Positions 8,423 to 16,978 of a stretch of DNA of 64,000 nt are shown piece after piece. A model generated the notes under the pieces. The model saw nothing but the letters and a program-made list of their open reading frames with translations, had not been told where the DNA came from and made no database searches. A program made the position numbers and the translations under genes. This DNA is from Methylobacterium sp. R2-1 (GTDB lineage: Bacteria; Pseudomonadota; Alphaproteobacteria; Rhizobiales; Beijerinckiaceae), in NCBI RefSeq assembly GCF_014191355.1, contig NZ_JACHWM010000024.1, positions 1 to 64,000 on the forward strand, read 5' to 3'. The number at the start of each line of letters is the position of its first letter. The first letter of the stretch is position 1.

Positions 8423-10909
8423 TCACGCCGTACCCGCTTCGCGGCCGGTCCGTCCGGCGAGCGCACGCTCGTTCTCGTAGTCGAGCATCATGCGCACCCA
8501 GTCGTTCGAGGCGCGGGAAGGGGCTTGGGGTGATGCTTGGGGTGATGCTTGGAGTGATGCTTGGGTTGGGGCTTGAGCAGCCTCGGCTGGAGCAGCGTCC
8601 CTCGGAAGCGTCGGGGTGACCTGGAGCGTGGGCCGCAGCGCGGACGACGCAAGCAGCGGCTCGGGCAGATTCGCCCCGGTCGGGGCCTGTTCCGGCGCGT
8701 CGTAGATCGGCGAGGTGCCGTCGATCACGGGGGCTACGGCCGGCCGCGCGTCGGCGGCGAGGGCGTAGCGCGCGGCGCGGAACGGCTCGGAGAGCCCCCA
8801 CCAGATGAATTGCAGCGTGCCGGTCAGAATGTTCTTGTGGCGGCGGCGGCGCATCTGGAAGCGGCGCATCGCCTCCGCGTCGCCGTACATCAGGCCGGCG
8901 AGTGCCACGTAGTCCTGTGGCCGGAGGCGGCCGAAGCTCAGGCGGGCGAAAGCCTCGTCCTTGGCGCGGTCGATCCGCTCCAGGGTCACCGGCAAGGCCC
9001 CCGCCGGGCGCGCGCCGGCCACCGGGACGATGGTGAGCGCGCCCGTGAGTGTGCGGTGCCCGACCCCAGCCGGCAGCAGGGCCGCGGGCAGGCGCACCGT
9101 GCAGGCCTCTGCGGAGACGCGCTCGATCGACACGTCGATGGCCCGGCCGGCCAGCGTGATCTGGCCGCGGCGGTTGATGGCGAGCGAGGGCGCCCGCTCT
9201 AGCTGACGGCGCTCGGCGCAGACCCCGAGCGCCGCACCCGCGGTCAGCAAGTTGAAGAAGTTCCACAGGCCGACCACCAGCATCAGGTTGGTCACGCCCG
9301 GCTCGAACAGGTAGCGCCACGCCGCCACCGCGCAGCCCACCGCGAGCAGCCCGTAGACGGCGAAGAAGGGGAGCGAGGCCGACGAGAGATGGTTGTGGTC
9401 GAGGCTGATGCCCTTGTCGGTGACGTTGAAGGTCGGCTTGCGCGGCGACCAGATTACCGAGACGATCGCCTTCGACAGATAGAGGCCCTGGACATACTCG
9501 TAGAGCTCCGAGACGAAGGGCCAGCGGAACTTGCCGTAGACATAGTTCTGCATCATCAGGTTGATGACGATGTAGGTCGCTGTATAGGCAATCGATTCAT
9601 CGACGCTGGCGACGAAAATCTTCAGGTCGAAGAAAATGTGTAACAGCGGCGCGAACATGAAGATCAGCCGCGGCACGGGGAAGAACCAGAACGTCATGCT
9701 GGAGAGGTAGGCGATCTTCTGGATCGGCTTGAGCCCCTTCTGCAGCGCGGGGTTCTTCAGGAGCAGGATCTGGAACATGCCCTGGCACCAGCGCGAGCGC
9801 TGGCCGATGAAGGCCGAGAGCGTCTCGGGCTGGAGACCGGCAATCAGGGGCTTGTCGACATAGGCGCTGGTCCAGCCGCGGGAATGCAGCTCGAACGCCG
9901 TCTCGCAATCCTCGGTGATGGTGATGCCGGAGAATCCCCCGGCCTCGTCGAGGGCGGTGCGGCGCAGCAGGGCGGCGGAGCCGCAGAAGAACGAGCCGTT
10001 CCACTTGTCGAGCCCGCGCTGCGTCACCGCGTAGAACATCTCGTTCTCCGACGGCATCCGCTCGAAAGTGCGCAGGTTCCGCTCGATCGGGTCGGGATTG
10101 AGGAAAGCGTGCGGGGTCTGGACGAGGAAGAGCTTGGGATCCTCGGCGAAGTAGCCGACGGTCTCGCTCAGGAACGAGCGGAACGGGACGTGGTCGGCGT
10201 CGAGCACGACGACGATCTCGCCGGTGGCAAAGGCGAGCCCGTTGTTGAGGTTACCCGCCTTGGCGTGCTCGTTGCGGGCACGGGTGAGATAGCGGCAGCC
10301 GAGTTCCTCGGCGAGCGCGGTCAGGTCGCGTCGCCGCTCGCGCGCGGCCTTGGCCTTCTCCGGGTTGGGATCGGCGCATTTCTGATCCGAGCCGCCGTCG
10401 TCGAGAAGCCAGACCGTGAGCTTGTCGGGCGGGTAGTTGATCTGGCGCGCGGCTGCCAGCGTCATCGCCAGGATGGCGGCGTCCTCGTTGTAGCTCGGCA
10501 CGAACACGTCGACGGTGGGCAGCTCGGCCGCGCTCGCCACCGGGGGCGGGCGCCGCCTGAGCGGGTCGGCGTTGATGATCAGGCTCACGAACAGGATGAA
10601 GACGCAGTACAATTCGCCGAGCAGCAGCAGCAGGCCGAAGCCGAAGCTGACCGGATCGCCGGGCGAGGGCAGCGTGTCGGTGACCCGCCACAGGATGTAG
10701 CGGAGCACCACGAGGCTTCCGAGCGCCAGGAACACGAAGCGGGTGCGCGGGCCGTCGAGGAACAGCCACAGCACGATCATCGCCGCCATGGCGGCGAGGC
10801 TCATGGCGAGCTGGTTCTGGGTCCCGACCGGCTGGCTCAGCAGGACGAGGCCGGCGACCGTCGTTCCCATCCACGCCAGCCACCGCAGCGCACGTATCAC
10901 ACTCGCCAC
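8423..10909 (-). CDS. bcsA: Cellulose synthase catalytic subunit BcsA (GT2)
   Basis: An 828-residue inner-membrane processive glycosyltransferase that polymerises UDP-glucose. N-terminal transmembrane helices are followed by the GT2 domain, with LLDDGG near residue 170, DADHVP near 237, TED near 331 and the QRSRW (Q/RxxRW) product-binding motif near 370. More transmembrane helices and a PilZ region from about residue 565 follow. The PilZ RxxxR element is present (RQLER), but the second element reads DVSIER rather than DxSxxG. The tail has a 12-base repeat and a Pro/Ala/Gln stretch. It is the first gene of the operon. The GTG at 10909 is used; a second GTG at 10900 has slightly better Shine-Dalgarno spacing. 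Activation by cyclic di-GMP is expected from the family. Confidence 0.95.
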   Translation of the reverse strand: MASVIRALRWLAWMGTTVAGLVLLSQPVGTQNQLAMSLAAMAAMIVLWLFLDGPRTRFVFLALGSLVVLRYILWRVTDTLPSPGDPVSFGFGLLLLLGELYCVFILFVSLIINADPLRRRPPPVASAAELPTVDVFVPSYNEDAAILAMTLAAARQINYPPDKLTVWLLDDGGSDQKCADPNPEKAKAARERRRDLTALAEELGCRYLTRARNEHAKAGNLNNGLAFATGEIVVVLDADHVPFRSFLSETVGYFAEDPKLFLVQTPHAFLNPDPIERNLRTFERMPSENEMFYAVTQRGLDKWNGSFFCGSAALLRRTALDEAGGFSGITITEDCETAFELHSRGWTSAYVDKPLIAGLQPETLSAFIGQRSRWCQGMFQILLLKNPALQKGLKPIQKIAYLSSMTFWFFPVPRLIFMFAPLLHIFFDLKIFVASVDESIAYTATYIVINLMMQNYVYGKFRWPFVSELYEYVQGLYLSKAIVSVIWSPRKPTFNVTDKGISLDHNHLSSASLPFFAVYGLLAVGCAVAAWRYLFEPGVTNLMLVVGLWNFFNLLTAGAALGVCAERRQLERAPSLAINRRGQITLAGRAIDVSIERVSAEACTVRLPAALLPAGVGHRTLTGALTIVPVAGARPAGALPVTLERIDRAKDEAFARLSFGRLRPQDYVALAGLMYGDAEAMRRFQMRRRRHKNILTGTLQFIWWGLSEPFRAARYALAADARPAVAPVIDGTSPIYDAPEQAPTGANLPEPLLASSALRPTLQVTPTLPRDAAPAEAAQAPTQASLQASPQASPQAPSRASNDWVRMMLDYENERALAGRTGREAGTA
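8524..8559 (+). repeat. Three tandem 12-base repeats in bcsA
   Basis: Three head-to-tail copies of CTTGGGGTGATG, the third with one change, followed by a decayed partial copy to about 8575. On the coding (minus) strand they add a repeated Gln-Ala-Ser-Pro-type unit to the variable C-terminal tail of BcsA. Because the unit is a multiple of three, copy-number changes would keep the frame. Confidence 0.85.
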
Positions 10910-11263
10910 CCCTGCGTCGTGAACGGATCCATCTTTAAAATACGACGATCTCCGGATGCGTTCACGAGTCGGCTACCCTGCCTTGCGAATAGGGTTGATT
11001 TTGCGCTGCAGAGCGTAGCGTCATCCGTAGAAAAATATGCCGGCTCGGGAAAGCACCCTTGCGACTATAAAATGCAATCTTGAGGAATGTCTTCCTGATA
11101 TGGAGATCAAGCCTGACCCGGGACGGGAGTACTTTGCGGTAAGACGGCAGGGCAAGGCGGCGGATTGTCCGCACCGATGCGACGCCTGAATCCTGGCGGC
11201 TCGCAGAGGGCGCGGCCCTCTTGCGGGGATGCGGGAGCGTGGGCGCCTGCCCTGCTCAGGCGG
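10910..11263. other. Non-coding region upstream of the cellulose operon
   Basis: No credible gene. This 354-base interval must hold the promoter for bcsA on the minus strand. A TATAGT hexamer (minus strand, near 11063) could be a -10 element, but I see no convincing partner. It lies between the bcsA start and the repeat element that follows bcsS. Confidence 0.5.
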
Positions 11264-11338
11264 CCGCACGAAACCCCCGGTCGCGGCCCGTTTCCCCGCC
11301 GGGGAGCGATGGGGCCGCGGAAGGTTCGTGAGAGACGC
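11264..11338 (-). repeat. Stop-adjacent palindromic element, copy 1 (after bcsS)
   Basis: Read on the minus strand, this 75-nt element begins at the base after the bcsS stop codon with GCGTCTCTCACGAA and ends with GGTTTCGTGCGG in inverted orientation (CACGAA against TTCGTG). It matches the elements at 31654 and 43107 in sequence, length and position relative to a stop codon. It may form a 3'-end hairpin. Confidence 0.7.
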
Positions 11339-12151
11339 TCAGAAATTCGCCCGGGCCTCGATGCTCGAATAGTAGCCCGTGCCCTGCACCCGGTCCCGCA
11401 CGTAGCCGGCCGCGAGCGACATCTGGACGGGTCCGAAGCTCAAGCCCGAGAGGTGGGCGCCGACGCGGTACTGGCGGAAGAAGTCGTCGCCCAGGAACAG
11501 CGCCTCCGGACCGATATAGACGCCGTCGGCGACCATGTAGCCGACGCGGAAGCGGGAATAGTAGGCGTTGAACTTGGTCGAGTAGGAGCCGTAGGCCGAG
11601 ACCATGGTCCGGTCGGTTGGCGTCGCGTAGAAGTTTCCGGCGACCTTCAGGCCGACACCGGTTCCGACGACCGGGTTGCCGGGGTCGGGGATCGAGAGCT
11701 GGTTGCTGCGGACGTTGAAGCCGATGTAGCCGGCAAGTGCCGCGTCCCGCCAGATCCACTCGTAGCCGGCGAGCAGCGAGCCCTCCTGCTGGTAGCCGGT
11801 AACGCGGCCGCCGACGGCCTGCCCCGGATAGGAATAGGTGCCGGCCACGCCCTCGACGCGCACGCGCGCGCCACTCACCGTCGGTGGGCTGCCGAGCGCC
11901 GTCGTCACGGTGACGGAGCCGAAGGCCGAGGAGTTGGAGGTGATGCTGGTCGAACCATCGACGGCCACCGCCCAGCTGTCATCCACCGCCTGTGCCTGCG
12001 CACCGGTGTACCAATCGACGCCGGCCGTCGCGGGGGCCGCGGTCGGCAGGTCGGCGGCCTGGGCCGGAGCGGCGAACACGGCCGCAAGCCCGCAGACCAG
12101 AACACAGAGATTCCCGGGAGTCCGTTGATGGTTGCGAGAAACCACAGCCAT
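11339..12151 (-). CDS. bcsS: Outer-membrane cellulose biosynthesis protein BcsS
   Basis: A 270-residue predicted outer-membrane beta-barrel. A signal peptide (ending AAPAQAADLP) precedes a region of alternating amphipathic strands rich in Gly, Tyr and Ser, and the protein ends in an aromatic residue (ARANF), as barrel proteins do. The pattern (LLAGYEWIW, GYIGFNVRSNQ, YGSYSTKFNAYYSRFRVGYM) fits the alphaproteobacterial BcsS family found with cellulose genes. As the operon's TPR protein has no barrel, BcsS is a candidate for the missing outer-membrane component; that is inference. The ATG at 12151 starts directly ahead of the signal peptide. It lies 0.4 kb upstream of bcsA on the same strand, but the interval suggests a separate transcript. 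Confidence 0.7.
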   Translation of the reverse strand: MAVVSRNHQRTPGNLCVLVCGLAAVFAAPAQAADLPTAAPATAGVDWYTGAQAQAVDDSWAVAVDGSTSITSNSSAFGSVTVTTALGSPPTVSGARVRVEGVAGTYSYPGQAVGGRVTGYQQEGSLLAGYEWIWRDAALAGYIGFNVRSNQLSIPDPGNPVVGTGVGLKVAGNFYATPTDRTMVSAYGSYSTKFNAYYSRFRVGYMVADGVYIGPEALFLGDDFFRQYRVGAHLSGLSFGPVQMSLAAGYVRDRVQGTGYYSSIEARANF

Positions 12152-12380
12152 TCGATCCTCGGATACGCACACGCTACGCACCGATTTATCGGGGTCCAGG
12201 GTTAACAGGTGCCTCCCGGAAACGGAAAAAGCCCGGAGGCGTCGCCTGATTGCATTCGCTCGGCGTCTCTAGGCCCTTGCTATAGATGGGGTTTCTTTTT
12301 CCGAATTGGTCTCGACGATCGCCGGACAGGGCTCGCATTTCGCTCGGCTGACGGCTTGGCGGGCGTTTCGGGAGAAGCGG

Positions 12381-14807
12381 TCACGCCGCCCGGACCTGTG
12401 GGGCCGCCGCGCTCAGCACCGCCGCGAGATCGTCGGGGCGGAACGGCTTGTCCAGCTGCAGGAACTGCCGTGCCGCCGCCGGCAGGCGCCCGTGGGGGCT
12501 CGCCAGGATGATGCGGATGTCGGGATAGCGCTCGACCACCGTCGCGGCGAGTTGGAGGCCGGTCATCACCGGCATCGACTGGTCGGCCACCATGGCGTCG
12601 TAGGCCGCGCTCTCGCACAGGAGGGCCAGCGCGTGCTCGCCCGAGGCCGCTTGCACTACCTCGTGGCCGAGATCGGCCAGCGCCTCGGCGAGGCTCGCCC
12701 GGACGAGGCCGTCGCTCTCCACGAGGAGGACGCGCAACGCGGGCTGCCACAGGGGCGGCTCCTCCGCCCGCCGCTCGGTGGCCTTCAGCCAGATCTCGGC
12801 GACGAAGGCCTCCTCAGCGGTCCCGTCCGAGACGAGGCGCCAGCCGGCGTCGATCTCGGCGAGGAGCCGAGCCACCGTTTCCAGCGATTCGGGGCGCGGT
12901 GCCCGCGCGCGCCGACCGGGTTCGTGCTGCCCGCTGGCGATGAGGAGGCGCACGTAGGGGCCTGCCGGCAGGCCGAACCCGGTCTCCGCCTCGCTCAGGT
13001 GCTCGGCGGCCGCGATCGCGAAGCCGCGGAGGCCATGATCGCGGAAGTGAAAGGCGAGGTTGAGCAGCACGACTTCGAGGATGCGCTCGGCGCACAGCAC
13101 CTTCGGCAGGTCGCCGGGGATGCGGTTGATGACCGGCACGTCGCGCAGCACGTTGGCCTGCATGAAGGCGAGGGCGGCCTCGACGCTCGCGCCGACGTCG
13201 CACTCGGTGATTGTCTCGCCCTCGCCACGCACGAGGCTGAGCATCCGCCGGGTCAGCGCCGCCCCGCGCACGGCACCCGCGAGTGCCGCATCGACGAGGC
13301 GCGCCGGCTCAGGATTCAGGCCGTGGCGCCGCCGCAGGGTGCCGAGATTGGCGAGCACGATCGTCAGCACATCATTGAAATCGTGGACGATGCCGTCGGT
13401 CACGCGGCGCAGGACGGCGTCGCGTCGCCGCTCATTCAGACCGGCGGGCGTCTCCGAGACGCCGCCCCCGATCGCCCGGCTCAGGGCATGGATGCGGCGG
13501 CCATCGCCCGCCTCGCGCAGGAAGCGCACCAGCACCCGCCGTTCCGCCTCGGGAGCGGGATCGATGCCCTCGGCGCGGGCGCGCAGCACAACGTCGTGCG
13601 GTCCGTCCGCCCGGCGTGCGGCGTCGAGGGTGAGATCGAGGAGCGCGCGATCCTCAGGCTCGAACCATGCGGCGAGGTCGGACAGGTCGCTGGCGTGGTC
13701 CGAGGCCGCGGTCCCGGCGCTCTCGACGTCCGACCACACGACCCGCCGCGTCTCCGGGTCGATCTCCCAGCAGGTCCAGCCGGACATCGCCTCGAAGGTC
13801 TGGAGCCGGCCCTTGATCCGGTCGAGGCCGGTGCCCGCCAGCGCCAGCGCCGCTTCGCGGCTCTGGGAGCGGCCGGCGACCGCCTCGGTCAGCGCCGCAA
13901 TCTCGCGCACCGGCGAGACGGCGGGCTCGTCCGGCCCGGCCTCGCCCGCGGCGAGGCGCTGCAGCGGCTGCGCCGCCCGCCCGCCCAGGGCATAGCCGAG
14001 CGCGGCGGCCGCGCCCACAACGGCGAGCGCCAGCCCTAGGACACGCCCGTCCGGGAGCCCGGCCACCGCCGCGGTCGGAGGCGCCGAGGCGGTCACCACC
14101 CAGCCGGGACTGCCGAGTTCTCGCCCGCCTTGGACCGGCACGGAGGCCGAACGGTGCTCGCCCCAGGGCGTGGACGCGGTGCCCGCGAGCACCCGTCCGT
14201 CGGCGCCGCGCACCGTGAAGGCGATGGTGTCGGGCAGGTCGAGTGCTTGGCGCAGACGCCGACCGATCTCGAGAAAGGCAGGGCCGGCGCGAAGCTGGAT
14301 CCGCTCGGAGCGGCCCGGCAGCCCGAGGGAGAGTATGACGTCGAAGGGGGCCGTCTCGTCGCCGTCGTTGGTGGCGATGACGATTTCGGCGTTGCGCGCC
14401 CGTGCGAACCAGGGCTGCCGGGCGACGCTGCTGCCGGTTCGGCGCGGATCGGCGGCGGCCCGCACGCTCCCGTCCGAACCGATCAGGGCGGCATCCCCGT
14501 AGCGCGGGTTGAGCGCGAGCCAGTCCCGCAGCAGAGCCGCGCGCTCGGCCTCACCCAGCGCCGGGTCACCGGGGCGCAGCAGCAGCGCAAGGGTCCTCGC
14601 ATCCGCGACGCTGCCGTGAAGCTCCGCATCGACCGCTTCGGCGAAGGCCCGCGCGCCCGTTAGAGCGGCCCGCTGCGCCCCATCCGTGGCCGGGCCGGCG
14701 CCGAGGATCGCGGTCCCGATCCAGGCGAGCAGAAGCGCTGCCGCGGCGATCAGGGCCAGCTGCGCCGCGTTCAGCACCTTGAGCGAGATCCGGACGGAAT
14801 CCAGCAT
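12381..14807 (-). CDS. Hybrid sensor kinase-like protein with degenerate ATPase domain
   Basis: 808 residues. One transmembrane helix near residues 12-36, an extracytoplasmic sensor region and a second helix near 256-276 are followed by a PAS-like segment (WTCWEIDPETRRVVWSD). A dimerisation/phosphoacceptor block GIVHDFNDVLTIV has its His near residue 475. The ATP-binding domain is eroded: the N-box reads LLNLAFHFRD, with the second Asn replaced by His. The strand that normally carries the DxGxG loop reads LLIASGQHE, and no GTGLGL box follows. The C-terminal receiver (about residues 690-805) looks active, with ESD, the phospho-Asp in VADQSMPVMTG, and LDKPF. The start at 14807 sits just before helix 1. 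Next to bcsS, a role in cellulose control is plausible but unproven. Confidence 0.8.
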   Translation of the reverse strand: MLDSVRISLKVLNAAQLALIAAAALLLAWIGTAILGAGPATDGAQRAALTGARAFAEAVDAELHGSVADARTLALLLRPGDPALGEAERAALLRDWLALNPRYGDAALIGSDGSVRAAADPRRTGSSVARQPWFARARNAEIVIATNDGDETAPFDVILSLGLPGRSERIQLRAGPAFLEIGRRLRQALDLPDTIAFTVRGADGRVLAGTASTPWGEHRSASVPVQGGRELGSPGWVVTASAPPTAAVAGLPDGRVLGLALAVVGAAAALGYALGGRAAQPLQRLAAGEAGPDEPAVSPVREIAALTEAVAGRSQSREAALALAGTGLDRIKGRLQTFEAMSGWTCWEIDPETRRVVWSDVESAGTAASDHASDLSDLAAWFEPEDRALLDLTLDAARRADGPHDVVLRARAEGIDPAPEAERRVLVRFLREAGDGRRIHALSRAIGGGVSETPAGLNERRRDAVLRRVTDGIVHDFNDVLTIVLANLGTLRRRHGLNPEPARLVDAALAGAVRGAALTRRMLSLVRGEGETITECDVGASVEAALAFMQANVLRDVPVINRIPGDLPKVLCAERILEVVLLNLAFHFRDHGLRGFAIAAAEHLSEAETGFGLPAGPYVRLLIASGQHEPGRRARAPRPESLETVARLLAEIDAGWRLVSDGTAEEAFVAEIWLKATERRAEEPPLWQPALRVLLVESDGLVRASLAEALADLGHEVVQAASGEHALALLCESAAYDAMVADQSMPVMTGLQLAATVVERYPDIRIILASPHGRLPAAARQFLQLDKPFRPDDLAAVLSAAAPQVRAA

Positions 14808-15227
14808 ACGGGGGCTCCGCCAGCCCAGCCGGCCGGCCGCAGGGAACCGGGATTGGCATGCCTGCATCTAAGACGAGGGCGCTCAACGCTTAAGGGCTGG
14901 TTAACGATGAGGGCATTCCCCACCGGCCGCCTCGGCGGAGGCCGGGGTCGACCGTACTGCGAGCGGCTCCACGGACGGGAAGCGCGCCGCTCCGTCCGGC
15001 ATAAGGTTCGCGGTTCGAATCGGCTGCTGGCCGGCCAACTTTCCTTGCGAGGGATTTGTGGCTTTTGTGGCATGCCCCTTGCCAGGAGCCTCCCGCCGGC
15101 CGTGAGGACCGGTGACGGCGAGCACGTGAGTCCCCGCTCAAACCCCCGCGCGGACGGCCCTCGTGAGCGATTCCAACGGGATGGGATCGATCTCGCCGTC
15201 TTCAAAGATGCGGAGCGCGAGATCGAG
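14808..15227. other. Divergent intergenic region, kinase/amidase
   Basis: 420 bases with no credible gene. It serves as the promoter region for the leftward sensor kinase and the rightward amidase. It contains a sigma-54-type promoter sequence (separate entry). Short overlapping reading frames on both strands have no recognisable domain. Confidence 0.5.
15068..15083 (+). promoter_or_regulatory. Putative sigma-54 (-24/-12) promoter
   Basis: TGGCATGCCCCTTGCC has GG and GC dinucleotides ten bases apart and matches the TGGCAYR-N4-TTGC pattern of RpoN promoters. It lies about 145 bases before the amidase start on the same strand. RpoN often controls nitrogen-scavenging genes, so the pairing makes sense. 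No enhancer-binding site was identified. Confidence 0.4.
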
Positions 15228-16811
15228 ATGAACGCAATGGCCCTTTCCGTCGCCGTCGCCCCCGAGGCGGTCGAGGATGCGCTGGCGGCGCAACTGATCG
15301 AGATGACGGTCGAGGACTGCCAACGTGCCTTTGCGGAGGGCAGCGTCACCGCGGAGGCGCTGGCGGAGGCCTTCCTGGCGCGGATCGAGACCTACAACCC
15401 ACGCTACAAGGCGCTCATCGTGATGAACCCGCAGGCACTCGAGGAGGCCCGCGCCATCGATGCCCGCCGCGCGGCGGGCGAAGCGCTGGGGCCGCTCGCC
15501 GGAGTGCCCGTGGTCATCAAGGACACGATGGACATGGCCGGCCTGCCGAGCACCGGCGGCTGGCATTTCCTCAGCGCCGAAGCCGGTGGTGTCGACCTGA
15601 TCCCGGCGACCGACGCGCCGGTGACCGCGCGGATGCGCGAGGCGGGCTGCGTCATCCTCGGCAAGACCAACGTGCCGGTTCTGAGCCACACCGGCAGCCA
15701 CGCCAACGACAGCTGGGCCGGCCCCACCCTCAACCCGGCCGCACCCGACCGTATCCCCGGCGGCTCCAGCGCCGGCACCGCCACGGCCGTGGCCGCGAGC
15801 CTCGCCGTCCTCGGGCTCGCCGAGGAGACCGGCGGCTCGATCCAGAATCCGGCCTCGGCGCAGGGCTTGGTCGGCATCAAGCCGAGCTTCGGTCTCGTGC
15901 CGAATGCCGGTGTGATGCCGCTGGCCGGCAGCACCCGCGACGTGGTCGGGCCGATTGCCCGTTGCGTGCGCGACGCCGCGCTCACCCTCGACGCGCTCGC
16001 CGGTTATTCCTCGGCCGACCCGAAGACCGTGGCCGGCATCGGCAAGCGCCCGGCCGGGGGCTACACGGCCGGCCTCGACGCGGGCGCGCTGGCGGGCAAG
16101 CGCCTCGGTCTCTACGGACCCGGCTGGCGTGACTTGCCGCTCTCGGAGGAAGCGAGCGCCCTCTACACGCGTACGCAGAAGGAACTGGAGGCGGCCGGCG
16201 CCACCCTCGTGGCCGATCCCTTCGCCGGCACGGGATTCGCCGCCCTCGCCGAGCCGACGCCGGGCCTCGTCTACTTCGACGCCCGCGGTTTCGAATCCGC
16301 GCCCTACGACCTCCAGCTCTACCTGGAGCGGATGGGGCCGGACGTGGCGATCCGCAGCTTCGCCGCCTTTGCCGAGGCCACCAAGGCCGAGGACGCGTTC
16401 GCGCCCGGCGGCGTGCTGCACCCGATCACCAACCTGCGCGGGCTCGCTCCCTGCCTCGCCGACCCGGCGAGCCCACCCGACCTCTCCGACTTCCTCGCTG
16501 CCCGCGAGGCCTATCTCGCGGTGTTCGACCGGGTGATGGCGGAGCACGGGCTCGACGCCCTCGTCTTCCCGCAGATGCGGGCCGAGCTGCCGCCGCTGCA
16601 CGGGCCGGGCACGCTCCTCGAAACCACGGTCTGCGAGATCAACATTGCCGGCCTGCCGGGGGTGACGCTGCCGGCGGGCGCCTACGCCTCCGGCTCGCCG
16701 TTCAACCTGATCTTCGTCGGCCGGATGTGGAGCGAGGGCGATCTGCTCGCCTACGCCTACGCCTACGAGCAGGCGACGCATCACCGCCGCGCCCCGGCCC
16801 TCGACGCCTGA
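15228..16811 (+). CDS. Amidase (amidase-signature family)
   Basis: A 527-residue hydrolase of the amidase-signature superfamily, which cleaves carboxamides to carboxylate and ammonia. The Ser-cisSer-Lys triad is visible: Lys in VVIKDTMD, the cis-Ser in GGSSAGTATAVAA, and the nucleophile in ETGGSIQNPAS. The last motif has Gln-Asn where most relatives have Arg-Ile/Val. The length is typical of the family. The ATG at 15228 has GGAG 12 bases upstream; a second in-frame ATG at 15237 is possible. It sits alone behind a sigma-54-like promoter and 167 bases before a DeoR-family gene. The substrate cannot be read from the sequence. Confidence 0.88.
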   Translation: MNAMALSVAVAPEAVEDALAAQLIEMTVEDCQRAFAEGSVTAEALAEAFLARIETYNPRYKALIVMNPQALEEARAIDARRAAGEALGPLAGVPVVIKDTMDMAGLPSTGGWHFLSAEAGGVDLIPATDAPVTARMREAGCVILGKTNVPVLSHTGSHANDSWAGPTLNPAAPDRIPGGSSAGTATAVAASLAVLGLAEETGGSIQNPASAQGLVGIKPSFGLVPNAGVMPLAGSTRDVVGPIARCVRDAALTLDALAGYSSADPKTVAGIGKRPAGGYTAGLDAGALAGKRLGLYGPGWRDLPLSEEASALYTRTQKELEAAGATLVADPFAGTGFAALAEPTPGLVYFDARGFESAPYDLQLYLERMGPDVAIRSFAAFAEATKAEDAFAPGGVLHPITNLRGLAPCLADPASPPDLSDFLAAREAYLAVFDRVMAEHGLDALVFPQMRAELPPLHGPGTLLETTVCEINIAGLPGVTLPAGAYASGSPFNLIFVGRMWSEGDLLAYAYAYEQATHHRRAPALDA

Positions 16812-16978
16812 TTTTCTCGCAAGCGGGACACAAGCCCGTCCGGCTCACCCGGCGCCGGGCGGGCTTGCTGCCTGCGCTTGCACCCTGTGGTTATCGTGCC
16901 CTGTGCACGTCTTGGAAATTGTGCGCGACCGTTCTGTGTCCGCGGCGCTATCCTGATCTCAAAGGGGACAGGGCCGGG

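Noticed and set aside
14996..15045. GGTTCGCGGTTCGAATC resembling a tRNA T-arm
   Set aside because: The five-base T-stem does not pair (two mismatches), and no acceptor, D or anticodon arm could be drawn around it.
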